Origin: Bacillus sp. B15-48
Lineage (GTDB): Bacteria; Bacillota; Bacilli; Bacillales; Cytobacillaceae
Direction: 5' to 3'
Assembly (NCBI RefSeq): GCF_016879755.1
Contig: NZ_WOFU01000001.1
Location: forward strand, 930,001 to 994,000
DNA length: 64,000 nt
In this document: one piece after another, positions 16,155-25,680 of the stretch
Position numbering within the stretch: the stretch's first letter is position 1
Layout: every line of letters starts with the position of its first letter
Made by a program: the position numbers and the translations under genes
The notes under the pieces: model-generated
Databases searched by the model: none
Told to the model about the DNA's origin: nothing
Seen by the model: the letters and a program-made list of their open reading frames with translations, nothing else

Positions 16155-18989
16155 ATGTTGCAGTTGAAGGTGATTTCTGTGCGTTTGATGCCTTTGGCGA
16201 ATGGGAATTTCTTTGTTTATGCGACAAATGTCGATGGCCATTCCCTCCAGCTTCCGGATTATAAACAGCTGCTTTTTAACCGTCATAAAGAAAGCTATTA
16301 TGGCACAATGCTGGAGGAAATGGCTTTGAGCGGTATTTCCGGTGTGGTCGTAAGCAGCTGGCAGCTTGTCACCTTGTTTGCCGAGGAAAGCTTTAACCGC
16401 GTCGTCGAATGGGAATGGGATGAACTTGCCCACCTTTGCCTCGCATCTGCGCACGCCATTTATGATGCGATTCTCGCCAAAGAATGGCATCCTGATTTTT
16501 CGATGCTCGACTCGAAATCATTCCGCTGGTCACTGCCGACAAGTGTTATCGATGAGTTTAGTCCGAGTTTTTGGGAAGAGACAATCGCTCAAGATGGTGA
16601 AAAGTGGCCGGTTCGCGTCTTTATCGCAGACCTCTTCCACTATGCGCTTGAAACGTATTTTAAAGAAAATGAAACATTAAAATATTTACTTGGGGAAAAA
16701 TTACAATTGCTTCAAAATGAACAGCTCTCCGGCCGCGAGCTTTCCGCTTACTTTGATGAAACACGCTGGCTCGAATGGATCGGCTTAAAGGAAGACGAAG
16801 CGCCATTTACAATCGGACTGCGCCTTGAAGAACCATTCGAACCGGACGGCGACTGGCGCCTTGAGTTGTTTCTTCGCGGCGATAACGGCATCGTCCTTTC
16901 CGCGAATGATGAAGCCTCCTTCCCTGCCGATTGGCATGGATTTCATGATAAAATCAGTGCCGAAGAAACACGGCTTGCGAACGTGTTCCCATGGCTTGCG
17001 TCTGACGATGAAGATGGGCGTCTCAAATCAGCGCTCACCGAAGAGGATGCGTGGACATTTTTAACAGAAACGAGTGAAACATTGATTGCACTCGGCATCG
17101 AAATTCTTCTGCCATCTTGGTGGGAAGCTGTGAAAAATGCCAATTTAAAAGTAAAAGCACGGCTAAAAAGCAAAGGCAGTTATCAACGTTCCTTCGTTGG
17201 GCTTAATGCCCTGCTAGATTATGACTGGCGTTTCTCCATGAACGGCGTTGACCTTACTGAGGAAGAATTCCAGCGCCTCGTCAATGAAAAGCGCCGACTC
17301 GTCTATGTGCGCGGCCGCTGGATCAAGCTTGACCAAGGCTTTATCCGCCAAATTCAAGGCTTAATGAAAAAAGCCGATAAAGAAGGATTGCATATTCGCG
17401 ACCTACTGCAACAGGAATTAGCCGAGGAAAGCGACGAACCGTCTGAGCAACTTGATGACCCGCGCGCTTTTGCACACATCCAAATTGAGCTCAATCGCCA
17501 CTGGAAACAAATGATGAAGCAGCTTTCCGAAACGAAAGAAATTCCTGATGAGCCTATGCCAGAAGGATTACATGGGGAGCTCCGCCCGTATCAAAAGCTC
17601 GGGATGAATTGGCTGTTATTTTTACGAAAATACGGATTTGGCGCGGTTTTGGCCGATGATATGGGACTTGGAAAAACAATCCAATTAATTTCTTATCTGC
17701 TCACTGTGAAAGAGCGGGAGCCAGACAGTGGTCCTGCGCTGATTATCTGTCCGACGTCGGTGCTCGGCAATTGGCAAAAAGAAGTTGAGCGCTTTGCAAC
17801 TGATATGAACCTGTATCTCCATTACGGATCCAACCGGCTAAAAGGCGAGGAATTACTGAATGAGACAAAGAAAGTCGATGTTGTGCTTACGTCTTACGGC
17901 TTGACGCATCTTGATTTTGAGACGCTTGAGCAAATGAACTGGAGCACAGTCGCCATCGACGAGGCGCAAAATATTAAAAATGCCGATACGAAACAGTCGC
18001 GCGCTGTCCGCAAGCTTAAAGGCCGCCACCATGTCGCCCTCACCGGGACGCCAATGGAAAATCGCCTCTCAGAGCTTTGGTCGATTTTTGATTTTACGAA
18101 TCGCGGCTATCTTGGCAGCGCCGGTCAGTTTCAAAAACAATTTATTATTCCGATTGAAAAAGACGGTGAAACAGAGAAAATTAAGAAGCTACAAGCGCTG
18201 ATTCGCCCCTTCTTGCTGCGGCGAACGAAGAAGGACAAGGATGTCGCCTTAAACTTGCCAGACAAAGTCGAGCAAAAGGAATATTGCCCGCTCACCGCCG
18301 AACAAGCGTCGCTTTATGAACAGCTTGTCAAAGATACATTTGCTCAAATTGAACAGCTCACCGGCTTTGAGCGCAAAGGGTTGATTTTACAAATGCTCGG
18401 TCGTTTAAAACAGCTATGCAATCACCCGGCGCTATATTTAAAAGAAGAGCAGCCAGGCGAACTCATTAATCGTTCGGCCAAAATCGAGAAGTTATTGGAA
18501 CTTGCTTCTGCCGTGCAAGAACAGGACGAAAGTTGCTTAATTTTCACCCAATATATTGGCATGGGCGAAATGATTCGTTCTGTATTTAAAAAGGCATTCG
18601 CGATTGATGTCCCATTTTTACACGGAAGTTTGCCGAAAACGAAGCGTGACCAACTGATTGAGCAATTCCAAAATCGCGAGTTTCCGTTTTTCCTGCTTTC
18701 ATTAAAAGCGGGCGGTACTGGGCTAAACTTAACAGCGGCCAATCATGTCATTCATTATGATCGCTGGTGGAACCCAGCTGTCGAAAATCAAGCAACCGAT
18801 CGTGCTTACCGCATCGGCCAAAGCCGCTTCGTCCATGTTCATAAGTTGATTGCAACTGGGACGCTTGAAGAGAAAATCGACGCCATGCTTGAAAAGAAAC
18901 AAAGCCTGAACGATCAAATCATCCAAAGCGACAGCTGGATGACCGAACTATCAACCGACGATCTCCGGGACTTAATTTCTTTGCGTTAA
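16155..18989 (+). CDS. ywqA: SNF2-family helicase/ATPase (YwqA-like)
   Basis: About 944 residues. The N-terminal half (to about 470) is the SNF2-associated bacterial domain. Next comes the SNF2 ATPase core: LRPYQKLGMNWL, Walker A DDMGLGKT (about 500), DEAQ box (about 602) and TGTPMENR. The C-terminal helicase domain has LKAGGTGLNLTAANHVIHYD and motif VI QATDRAYRIGQ (about 880). It is an ATP-driven DNA translocase; the cellular role is not firmly known and is probably DNA repair or transcription-related. ATG at 16155 is preferred because the longer frame runs into the tandem repeat, and aaaggag lies upstream. It pairs with the SWIM gene before it. Confidence 0.92.
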   Translation: MLQLKVISVRLMPLANGNFFVYATNVDGHSLQLPDYKQLLFNRHKESYYGTMLEEMALSGISGVVVSSWQLVTLFAEESFNRVVEWEWDELAHLCLASAHAIYDAILAKEWHPDFSMLDSKSFRWSLPTSVIDEFSPSFWEETIAQDGEKWPVRVFIADLFHYALETYFKENETLKYLLGEKLQLLQNEQLSGRELSAYFDETRWLEWIGLKEDEAPFTIGLRLEEPFEPDGDWRLELFLRGDNGIVLSANDEASFPADWHGFHDKISAEETRLANVFPWLASDDEDGRLKSALTEEDAWTFLTETSETLIALGIEILLPSWWEAVKNANLKVKARLKSKGSYQRSFVGLNALLDYDWRFSMNGVDLTEEEFQRLVNEKRRLVYVRGRWIKLDQGFIRQIQGLMKKADKEGLHIRDLLQQELAEESDEPSEQLDDPRAFAHIQIELNRHWKQMMKQLSETKEIPDEPMPEGLHGELRPYQKLGMNWLLFLRKYGFGAVLADDMGLGKTIQLISYLLTVKEREPDSGPALIICPTSVLGNWQKEVERFATDMNLYLHYGSNRLKGEELLNETKKVDVVLTSYGLTHLDFETLEQMNWSTVAIDEAQNIKNADTKQSRAVRKLKGRHHVALTGTPMENRLSELWSIFDFTNRGYLGSAGQFQKQFIIPIEKDGETEKIKKLQALIRPFLLRRTKKDKDVALNLPDKVEQKEYCPLTAEQASLYEQLVKDTFAQIEQLTGFERKGLILQMLGRLKQLCNHPALYLKEEQPGELINRSAKIEKLLELASAVQEQDESCLIFTQYIGMGEMIRSVFKKAFAIDVPFLHGSLPKTKRDQLIEQFQNREFPFFLLSLKAGGTGLNLTAANHVIHYDRWWNPAVENQATDRAYRIGQSRFVHVHKLIATGTLEEKIDAMLEKKQSLNDQIIQSDSWMTELSTDDLRDLISLR

Positions 18990-19004
18990 CCATGTGGGGG
19001 GCTT

Positions 19005-19530
19005 TTTTGCGAGTACTGGGATTAAGATCGCTAAACTTGGGGGGGTTTTGCTAGTACTCGCATTAAGTTCGCTATACTTGCGGGGTTATCCGAGTACTCG
19101 CATTAAGTTCGCTATACTTGCGGGGTTATTACGAGTACTCGCATAAAAACCGTTATTCCTTGCCGATTTTTATTCCAAGTACTAGCATTAAGTGCGTTAT
19201 GCATGCTGGTTTTTTCCGAGTACTTGGATTAAGTGGATTTTTCAAAGATTTTTAATCCGAGTACTCGTGATAAAAACCAAAAAATAATGCTAGTACTCGT
19301 CATAAACAGTGAAAATAATCCTAGTACTTGGATTAAACAGGTCATTTAACCAGTTATAATGCTAGTACTAAGATTATATGACTCAATATATACCCACTAC
19401 TCGGAATAAAAACTCGATTACCAGCATTATCTTGCAAAAATCTCATTATAATCCGAGTACTAGTGATAACATAGCGTGTTTATAATCCGAGTACTACGCG
19501 CGAAAACTCATTATATTACGAGTACTAGTG
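19005..19530. repeat. AGTACT palindrome array C
   Basis: Thirteen AGTACT cores begin at 19012, 19053, 19093, 19134, 19178, 19219, 19260, 19292, 19323, 19364, 19456, 19490 and 19521. An ACTACT variant lies at 19396. Most gaps are 40-44 bp and several are 31-34 bp. The first four units also share the spacer attaagttcgctatacttg. The element gattaccagcattatc (about 19420) matches the end unit of arrays E and F. It lies between the convergent ywqA and nudix genes. Confidence 0.92.
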
Positions 19531-19585
19531 ATAAACATAGCGTGCACTTGAACTAAGCATGAACCTCTTGAAAAATCGAACGGTC

Positions 19586-19613
19586 AAAAAACCCGCTTGG
19601 CCATTCAAACGGG
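19586..19613 (-). terminator. terminator of the nudix gene
   Basis: The hairpin aacccg(c)tt / aa(a)cgggtt has a T-run on the minus strand and overlaps the last bases of the gene. Confidence 0.75.
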
Positions 19614-19614
19614 T

Positions 19615-20070
19615 TCATTTTTGACTCCGCAAATAATCTTCAATCATTTTCCGATGACTTTTGACGATTTTATCCGGCAGTTGATCGGGAGCGATAAATT
19701 GAAAGGAAATCGACTCAGTTTTATCGACATTCAATTGGCCGGTAAAATTCTTTGTCCAATAGGCGACTGTCACTGAATAAAATTCATCGCCATTTTCTGC
19801 AACGGTAAAATAACCTGGTCCTGAATACACATTGATTAACTGTAAATCACGAACGACGAGACCTGTTTCCTCAAACACTTCACGGCGAGCGACATCTTCC
19901 GTTGATTCACCAAGCTCCATTAATCCGCCCGGCAGGCCCCACGAATGTTTCGGGAATTTTCGCTGTTCCAACAAAATTCGGCCTACTTCATCGACCATCA
20001 CTGTTACTGCACCGACTAAAATTAATGGCCGGTGTCCAACCAGTTTACGTAAATCTTCTACGTAGCCCAC
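19615..20070 (-). CDS. Nudix hydrolase
   Basis: A 151-residue Nudix-family protein with the complete Nudix box (G-x5-E-x7-REVFEETG, near residues 45-70) that binds the catalytic metal. The family cleaves nucleoside diphosphate-linked compounds. The exact substrate cannot be told, but the SWGLPGG lead-in and small size fit ADP-ribose- or mutT-type enzymes. It sits alone, convergent with ywqA and 56 bases after the DUF2062 gene on the same strand. Confidence 0.9.
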   Translation of the reverse strand: MGYVEDLRKLVGHRPLILVGAVTVMVDEVGRILLEQRKFPKHSWGLPGGLMELGESTEDVARREVFEETGLVVRDLQLINVYSGPGYFTVAENGDEFYSVTVAYWTKNFTGQLNVDKTESISFQFIAPDQLPDKIVKSHRKMIEDYLRSQK

Positions 20071-20126
20071 TCATCATCAACCTTTTTCATTAATATATGT
20101 ACAACCGTGCTCGATTGCTTGGACAG

Positions 20127-20594
20127 TTAATATTTTATCTTCGTCAAAATTGACATTCGGTATTTTTTAAATAAAAAATACACGAGGATATACATGATGA
20201 TTCCCATGACGAACATATTCACAAGCGACCCTGTAATAAACTGCATGCTTCCTGATTGCCAACTGCCGACAGTATCATTGACGGCTTCAAGATACTCGAC
20301 TTCGACAATCTCTTCGACTTTGCTCGGTTTTTGATAAAAAAGGCTACCGACTTGATAATTAAGCCAAAAAAGAACTGGCCATAACGGGGTTCCAATTAAA
20401 CCGCCAATAAAGGCAGCAAGAACATTGACTCTTGTCAATTTCGCTAAGGCTGCTGAGAAAAATGGTCCCAACCCAAAAGTCGGAAACCAATTTGGCGCAA
20501 AGCCTAATGCAAGTCCCATTGCCACATGATGAGGACTTGCCTTTAAGCGAAACAAACGGATTAGAAAATATTTAGAGCGACGCTTCAGCTTCAT
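20127..20594 (-). CDS. DUF2062 membrane protein
   Basis: A 155-residue protein with the DUF2062 pattern: a basic N-terminus, SPHHVAMGLALGFAPNWFPTFG, then GGLIGTPLWPVLFWLNYQVG and a C-terminal membrane helix. The function of the family is unknown; the helices suggest a membrane location. The gene lies upstream of the nudix gene on the same strand. Confidence 0.85.
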   Translation of the reverse strand: MKLKRRSKYFLIRLFRLKASPHHVAMGLALGFAPNWFPTFGLGPFFSAALAKLTRVNVLAAFIGGLIGTPLWPVLFWLNYQVGSLFYQKPSKVEEIVEVEYLEAVNDTVGSWQSGSMQFITGSLVNMFVMGIIMYILVYFLFKKYRMSILTKIKY

Positions 20595-20649
20595 ACATTC
20601 ACCAAGTTTCTAGTTGATTTACTGAATTATTATAACACTCTTATCGAAA

Positions 20650-20680
20650 AAGCTGACCGATTGGGCCAGCTTTTTTTCTT
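20650..20680 (-). terminator. terminator of the BCCT transporter gene
   Basis: The stem agctg(a)cc / gg(c)cagct is flanked by A-rich sequence on one side and T-rich sequence on the other, so it is possibly bidirectional. It lies between the BCCT stop and the DUF2062 start. Confidence 0.7.
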
Positions 20681-20733
20681 TAAGGTTAAACTGTGCCGCT
20701 CCAACCAATAATGTACTTTAACACAGTCTTATT

Positions 20734-22275
20734 TTAAATTGGGTCGGGATCAGGCTCTTCTTCGCGCCTCGGTTTTCGTGTTCGTTTCCTTTCTGCCGTT
20801 TTTGCGGGCATTTCTTTTTGAAAGTCTTTTAGTACGGAGAACGACATGGCAAGCAGTACAAAGGTAAGAGGGAAGGCGCTAACGATAATCGCCGTTTGAA
20901 TCGCATCCAGACCACCTGAGAGCAATAACACAATCGCCGATGCGGATAAAAACAGACCCCATGTAATTTTCACAAAATTTGGCGGGTCCATGTCCCCATT
21001 CGTCGTTTGCACCCCTAATACAAAGGTGGCCGAATCGGCAGATGTAATAAAAAACGTAGTAATAAGAAGCAAGCTGACCATCGATAACAGCCCTGGAAAA
21101 GCGAGTAAATCAAAAACGGAAAACAAGGCGGTTTCAAGACCTTGTGCTGCGATATTGGTCCCTTCAAAAAAGTCAAAATAAATGGCTGTTCCGCCAAAGA
21201 CCGAAAACCAAAATGCACAGACGAGCGTAGGAACGACGAGCACAGCAATCATAAACTCTCTGACCGTTCTTCCTTTCGACACGCGGGCAACAAATGTCCC
21301 AACAAATGGAGCCCACGCAATCCACCATGCCCAGTAAAATATCGTCCAATCTTGAATCCATGCGGCCCGCTCTTCATTAAATGGGGCCAGCCGCAATCCC
21401 ATGCTCGGTAGGTTTTGCACATAGCTTCCTAATGTCGTCACGAAAAGATCGAGGACAAACCCTGTCGGCCCTAATATAAGAAAGGTGAACAACAAAATCA
21501 CTGCTAGTACTAAATTCGTATTGCTCAAATATTTAATTCCCTTTCTCAGCCCGGTACTGGCCGATAAAATAAACAAGACGGTGACGATTGCAATGATGAG
21601 CAGCTGAATCATAAAGTTATTCGGAACTCCAGCTACATAATTTAAGCCTCCATTTATTTGCGCTGAGCCTAAACCTAAGGAAGCGGAGACACCGAATATC
21701 GTCGCAAACACGGCGACAACATCAACGACTGTTCCAATCTTCCCTTTCGCACGATTGCCAATTAACGGGATTAGCGTAACGCTCATCAACCCTGACTCGT
21801 TTTTTCTAAATTTATAATAAGCTAACACGAGTGCAATGACTGCGTAAATGGCCCACGCATGAAATCCCCAATGCAAATACGTATATCTTAAGGCAGTACT
21901 AGCTGCTTCCACTGATCCGGCTTCCCCAATTGGCGGGTTTGCGAAATGAGAAATTGGTTCTGAGACCCCGTAAAACAGCAAACCAATTCCCATTCCGGCG
22001 CTAAATAACATCGCAAACCAGGTCGGCCGTTTAAAATCCGGCTTTGAATCGTCAGCACCTAACTTGATTTTCCCATATTTGCTAAAAATTAAAAACAACG
22101 CAAACAGCAGGAAAAACGTAGCTGATAGCTGATAAAACCAACCAAACGAATCTAAAAAGAAGTCTTTCGCTTGATTGAGGATTGCCCCTAAGTGAACGGG
22201 CGCAACCGCACCCCAAATGACGAAAATCGTGGCAATTACAATTGAAATCCAAAACACATTGGTAACCTTGCTCAA
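20734..22275 (-). CDS. BCCT family transporter (OpuD/BetP-like, glycine betaine type)
   Basis: A 513-residue transporter with 12 hydrophobic helices and BCCT signatures: GMGIGLLFYGVSEP in helix 2, the Trp-rich segment WTIFYWAWWIAWAPF and GTFVARVSKGRTVREF. The family imports betaine, choline or carnitine, coupled to sodium or protons, for osmoprotection. The C-terminal tail is short, basic then acidic (KRTRKPRREEEPDPDP). It is a single gene; no betaine synthesis genes are near, so the exact substrate is open. Confidence 0.9.
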   Translation of the reverse strand: MSKVTNVFWISIVIATIFVIWGAVAPVHLGAILNQAKDFFLDSFGWFYQLSATFFLLFALFLIFSKYGKIKLGADDSKPDFKRPTWFAMLFSAGMGIGLLFYGVSEPISHFANPPIGEAGSVEAASTALRYTYLHWGFHAWAIYAVIALVLAYYKFRKNESGLMSVTLIPLIGNRAKGKIGTVVDVVAVFATIFGVSASLGLGSAQINGGLNYVAGVPNNFMIQLLIIAIVTVLFILSASTGLRKGIKYLSNTNLVLAVILLFTFLILGPTGFVLDLFVTTLGSYVQNLPSMGLRLAPFNEERAAWIQDWTIFYWAWWIAWAPFVGTFVARVSKGRTVREFMIAVLVVPTLVCAFWFSVFGGTAIYFDFFEGTNIAAQGLETALFSVFDLLAFPGLLSMVSLLLITTFFITSADSATFVLGVQTTNGDMDPPNFVKITWGLFLSASAIVLLLSGGLDAIQTAIIVSAFPLTFVLLAMSFSVLKDFQKEMPAKTAERKRTRKPRREEEPDPDPI

Positions 22276-22580
22276 GACGCCATCTCCCTATTAAACCTAA
22301 GTTGCGATTAGCTTTCCCGAATTCAGAGGAAACAATATATGATACATTTTCCAACCACGGCGGTTAATGTTCATTTTCTCAGTAATAAGTTTTGCTGTTT
22401 ATTCCTAACACGAGCGTGTCGTTGAACTTTTTTATGTGCGGATTACAAAGTTTGTTATGTGTTGAAAAGTTCTTGTTTCCGAATAAAAAAAATGCCGGTT
22501 TTTCACCGCCGGCAAATGTGAGGGTGTCGGAGAGGTCATTTGATTTTTTCTAGTTGTTGGATTTTGGAAAAATGACGAGG
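22276..22580. other. intergenic region with one terminator
   Basis: This region lies between the BCCT start and the ssbB-side genes. Apart from the hairpin at 22485-22516 nothing could be recognised. Confidence 0.5.
22485..22516 (-). terminator. terminator after the ssbB unit
   Basis: The stem tgccgg / ccggca is followed on the minus strand by a run of eight or more T. It ends the ssbB and small coiled-coil gene transcript. Confidence 0.8.
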
Positions 22581-22760
22581 TTATCGTTGTTTCAATTTTT
22601 CCGGTATGCGTGGCTCAGCGATGAAGGTAATTTGTTGTTCCATCGTAGCCATTTCGAGCTGTCGTACACGGTTGCTGAGCCGGTCCATTTTTACATTCGT
22701 TTTCCCAACCATTTTTATTAAACTTTCAAGAAGCTTCTCTAGCTCATCCCTTTGGCAAAT
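22581..22760 (-). CDS. small coiled-coil protein downstream of ssbB (possible ATT start)
   Basis: A 59-residue frame encodes a charged, heptad-like protein (RDELEKLLESLIKMVGKTNVKMDRLSNRVRQLE) of unknown function. A strong ribosome site (ggagg) lies 7 bases before an ATT codon at 22760; no ATG, GTG or TTG fits this spacing. The longer open frame overlaps the end of ssbB and has no better start. The gene sits 28 bases after ssbB and before the terminator, so it is in the ssbB transcript. Confidence 0.5.
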   Translation of the reverse strand: MCQRDELEKLLESLIKMVGKTNVKMDRLSNRVRQLEMATMEQQITFIAEPRIPEKLKQR

Positions 22761-22788
22761 AAGAAAACCTCCAGTCTGAAAAATGATG

Positions 22789-23175
22789 TTAAAACGGTAC
22801 TTCAACATTTGCTGCGGACTGTACTGGCACAGGTTCGGGATGTTCTGCTCTGGTTGTTTTTTTACTGAGGAATTGGACATTCTCGGCCACGACCTCGGTT
22901 ACGTAAACCCGTTTTCCTTCTTGGTTTTCATAATTTCGAGTTTGAATCCGGCCAATCACACCAATGACGGAGCCCTTCTGGCAATAGAGGGCTGTGTTTT
23001 CAGCGGTTTTTCTCCAGAGGATACATTGTACAAAATCGCTATCAAGCTCGCCATTTCCATTGCGAAATTGCCGTGTCACAGCTAATGTAATCGACGTGAA
23101 CGCCTTTCCGTCATTCGTAAATTTAAGCTCAGGATCACGCGTTAACCGCCCTACTAGAATGACCTGATTAATCAT
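22789..23175 (-). CDS. ssbB: single-stranded DNA-binding protein, SsbB-type
   Basis: A 128-residue OB-fold SSB (MINQVILVGRLTRDPELK...) without the long acidic tail of SsbA. It ends in VEVPF rather than DDDIPF, which fits the SsbB (YwpH) type used during competence and transformation. The neighbouring ywpF gene supports this, as in B. subtilis. The start has a good ribosome site (aaaggag). Confidence 0.9.
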   Translation of the reverse strand: MINQVILVGRLTRDPELKFTNDGKAFTSITLAVTRQFRNGNGELDSDFVQCILWRKTAENTALYCQKGSVIGVIGRIQTRNYENQEGKRVYVTEVVAENVQFLSKKTTRAEHPEPVPVQSAANVEVPF

Positions 23176-23431
23176 CTTTCAACTCCTTTCTCGTTTATGC
23201 ACCCATCATACAACCAAAAAAGACACTTCGTAAAAATCGCAAACTGACTGAAACCACATAAAAATCAATGAAATGACTTCAATATTTTTTCTTAAAAGAC
23301 CATTTTTAAAAGGATTTCCTGTTTTCTCGCATGTTTTTACTATTCATAAAAGAGATGTTTCGACATGGAGAGCATTCGCCTTCCTTTTTTTCAATATGTT
23401 ATAATTTAGGAAAAAGAGTAAGGAGGACGCG

Positions 23432-23854
23432 ATGAAGTCATTTAGGCTGATTTCCATGCAAATTATCGGTGAAGAGGGTTTGAAAGAAATCGAGTTCAAG
23501 GAAGGTTTAATCATCAATAAAGAAGATGAAAGTGGCACATGGTTAATCGAGGTGTTCGTCGAAGAACGAGACATTCCCCATTTTTCCGTGCAAAATGATC
23601 TCTTTGTTCAGGTGGTCATTACGAAAAAGGAAAATGACCCTGCAGCATTCAAAACCAAGGTTTGCAGCATTCGAAAAGTCAATGGCTACGCAAGCGTCCT
23701 GTTAGAAGGGCATCTGACGAAAATTAAAAATGACTATCCAGCAACATTACTTGAATTTCTTCTTGAGCAAGGATTAACTGGAGAAGAATTGCTTACAGAA
23801 TTTAGAGAAAAAATTATCGCACGGCCGAAGATTGTTCTCCCTAAAAAGGTATAA
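23432..23854 (+). CDS. ywpF: YwpF-like protein
   Basis: A 140-residue soluble protein that matches the YwpF family of Bacilli (MKSFRLISMQIIGEEGLKEIEF...; LLEFLLEQGLTGEELLTEF). The function is unknown. It is divergent from ssbB, as in the ywpF-ywpG-ywpH region of B. subtilis. The ATG has an aaggagg ribosome site, and a strong terminator follows the stop. Confidence 0.85.
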   Translation: MKSFRLISMQIIGEEGLKEIEFKEGLIINKEDESGTWLIEVFVEERDIPHFSVQNDLFVQVVITKKENDPAAFKTKVCSIRKVNGYASVLLEGHLTKIKNDYPATLLEFLLEQGLTGEELLTEFREKIIARPKIVLPKKV

Positions 23855-23886
23855 ACCAGAGCAGCATCACTGCTCTGGTTTTTTAT
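23853..23886 (+). terminator. terminator of ywpF
   Basis: The perfect stem aaccagagcag / ctgctctggtt with loop catca is followed by a T-run. Confidence 0.95.
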
Positions 23887-23992
23887 TACTTGCCATCATC
23901 ATTTATTTGGTTACATTTCCTAAAGATGTAATTGGTTAAATTTTCTTTTACATGTTACATTATGAACTGGCCAATATGATTAGATGGAACTG

Positions 23993-24430
23993 TTAACGCC
24001 CACGTGTTGTACGGTTTCTCGTCATGTCACGAGTGTCGTCCATTGGATCGGTGTTGAAGATTCCGCCACGGTCCGTACGGTCATTATTGAAGATATTGCC
24101 ATCACGTGTATCAAAAATCGTACGGTCGTTACGGTTGTACATGTCCATATCTGTGCCACGGTTATTGAAAATTCTCCCGTCATTGGCACCACGGTTATTA
24201 AAAATTGTGCCACCGTCCGTACCGCGATTATTAAACATGCCATCGTTTATCCCTGGACGATTGGTTCTATTGAAAATACGGTTATCACGGTCATTGCGGT
24301 TTAATTGATTAATTTCGGTACCACGACCATCTTCAGCCGGTGGTGGTGGGTCATTGGCTACGCCACAACCGCTGAATAGCATTGCTGACATGACAGATCC
24401 ACCAATTACCGTTAACAGCTTTTTATTCAT
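23993..24430 (-). CDS. low-complexity Asn/Asp/Arg-rich lipoprotein
   Basis: A 145-residue putative lipoprotein. It has a signal peptide with lipobox LFSGC (Cys 22) and a short PPPP linker. The rest is made of units such as (I/M)FNNRG(T/A)(D/N)(D/G)G, three in close succession near residues 65-95, then related RNDRTIFDTRDGNIFNNDR. It is rich in N, R, D and G and low in other residues, so probably disordered and surface exposed. No family was recognised. The ATG has an agaggggt ribosome site. It stands alone, convergent with ywpF. Confidence 0.75.
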   Translation of the reverse strand: MNKKLLTVIGGSVMSAMLFSGCGVANDPPPPAEDGRGTEINQLNRNDRDNRIFNRTNRPGINDGMFNNRGTDGGTIFNNRGANDGRIFNNRGTDMDMYNRNDRTIFDTRDGNIFNNDRTDRGGIFNTDPMDDTRDMTRNRTTRGR

Positions 24431-24783
24431 TTTAAAACCCCTCTCTAAGATGTGATTTTTTTCAAAGTGACCAGCGCGGGTCTGCCATTATATTGCCCGG
24501 GTTTAAATGAGAATTTACAGGAAATTATTTCAGTGACCTTACTGGAATTTAGTGGATGGCACTAACCCTTATCATATCAGGGGGTTCGCATGATTTGCTT
24601 CATTTCACTGCGTTTTTTTACATATTGTTCCTTATTTGGAGTGTTTTAATTGGTTATTTCTTAAGCGAAGAGTAGTGGCTTAGTCGCGGAGTTTAGGATT
24701 CGAAAACCGTGAAGAGTTTAGCAGGTTTTATTTTATGCGCGAGAAAAATAAAAAACAGCCGCAAAACGCAGCTGTCCGTGTGA
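24431..24783. other. intergenic region, no gene seen
   Basis: No open frame with a ribosome site was found. The only structure recognised is the fabZ terminator at its right end. Confidence 0.5.
24755..24775 (-). terminator. terminator of fabZ
   Basis: The short stem acagc / gctgt has an A-rich left flank (T-run on the minus strand) and lies just after the fabZ stop. Confidence 0.65.
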
Positions 24784-25206
24784 TTATTTCATCGCAAACA
24801 TAATCTCTGTTTCGCAGGCGATTTCGCCGTCTACGGTAGCGACGGCTTTGCCTTTGCCCATCGGCCCGCGTACTTTGGTCATTTCAACTTCGAGGCGGAG
24901 TTGGTCTCCTGGCTTGACTTGCCGTTTAAACCGGCAGTTGTCAATTCCAGCAAAAAACGCAAGCTTCCCGCGGTTTTCCTCAGGCTTTAACATCGCAACA
25001 GCACCAACTTGAGCAAGCGCTTCAACGATTAGCACTCCGGGCATCACCGGATAATCAGGGAAATGTCCAGTAAAGAACTCTTCATTGGCAGTGACATTTT
25101 TGATCCCAACTGCGCGCTTTCCTTCCTCAACCTCAAGAATTTTATCAATTAACAAAAATGGGTAACGATGGGGAATAATTTCTTTAATTTCCTGAATATC
25201 TAACAT
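24784..25206 (-). CDS. fabZ: 3-hydroxyacyl-ACP dehydratase FabZ
   Basis: The 140-residue hot-dog-fold dehydratase of fatty acid synthesis converts 3-hydroxyacyl-ACP to trans-2-enoyl-ACP. The catalytic motif [20 protein letters not shown] carries the His (near 49) and Glu (near 63). Length and motif are complete. It is separated by about 95 bases from an EpuA-family gene on the same strand, as in the ywpB region of B. subtilis. Confidence 0.95.
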   Translation of the reverse strand: MLDIQEIKEIIPHRYPFLLIDKILEVEEGKRAVGIKNVTANEEFFTGHFPDYPVMPGVLIVEALAQVGAVAMLKPEENRGKLAFFAGIDNCRFKRQVKPGDQLRLEVEMTKVRGPMGKGKAVATVDGEIACETEIMFAMK

Positions 25207-25300
25207 ATAATTTAGTACCTCCTACTAATATTAGGTTCGTTCCTCTATATTACTAAAAAATAGATGTAAAAAGGAAGGGCCAACCCTTCCTTTCGTTTGG

Positions 25301-25579
25301 CTAATTCTTATTTATTAAATCGCCAATATGTGTCCATGTCGACTTATCAAATATTTCCGTCGGTTTCCCATTTCCCATTACACTGTATCCGAAAGCTGCA
25401 CCAGCAACAATACTTAGTGCTAAAAAGACAATGACCACAATCACCCGAAGCCAAATCGGAAACAAGCGCACGCGTACCCGTTTACGATTATCCTGCTCTT
25501 GTTTATCTTTTTTTTCTTTTTTTTGCTTTTTTACTTGTTCGCGCGTAACTGCTTCCTCATGGTTGTCCTTCACTGCCAT
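25301..25579 (-). CDS. EpuA-family small membrane protein (often mislabelled RNA polymerase beta)
   Basis: About 92 residues with a basic Lys/Gln-rich N-terminus, one membrane helix (about 45-65) and the family tail GKPTEIFDKSTWTHIGDLI. Databases often call this family DNA-directed RNA polymerase subunit beta, which is a misnomer. The function is unknown. ATG at 25579 is chosen over 25609 because of the aagggga ribosome site. It lies between mbl and fabZ, on the same strand. Confidence 0.8.
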   Translation of the reverse strand: MAVKDNHEEAVTREQVKKQKKEKKDKQEQDNRKRVRVRLFPIWLRVIVVIVFLALSIVAGAAFGYSVMGNGKPTEIFDKSTWTHIGDLINKN

Positions 25580-25680
25580 ATTTTCTTTCCCCTTTTGGTG
25601 AATATTCATTAGTTTCTATTATAAAAAAAAACGCCAGAAGAAACATTAACAAATTGTAGAAAAATTTTTAAATAACAAAA

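Noticed and set aside
15822-16490. 222-residue minus-strand and 111-residue plus-strand frames through the 39-bp repeat
   Set aside because: They exist only because the period is a multiple of three. Neither has a ribosome site, and one runs antisense into the SNF2 gene.
19005-19530. CRISPR-like look of the regularly spaced arrays
   Set aside because: The conserved part is a degenerate 6-20 bp palindrome, not a constant 24-36 bp repeat. Spacers are themselves often similar, and no cas genes are near.
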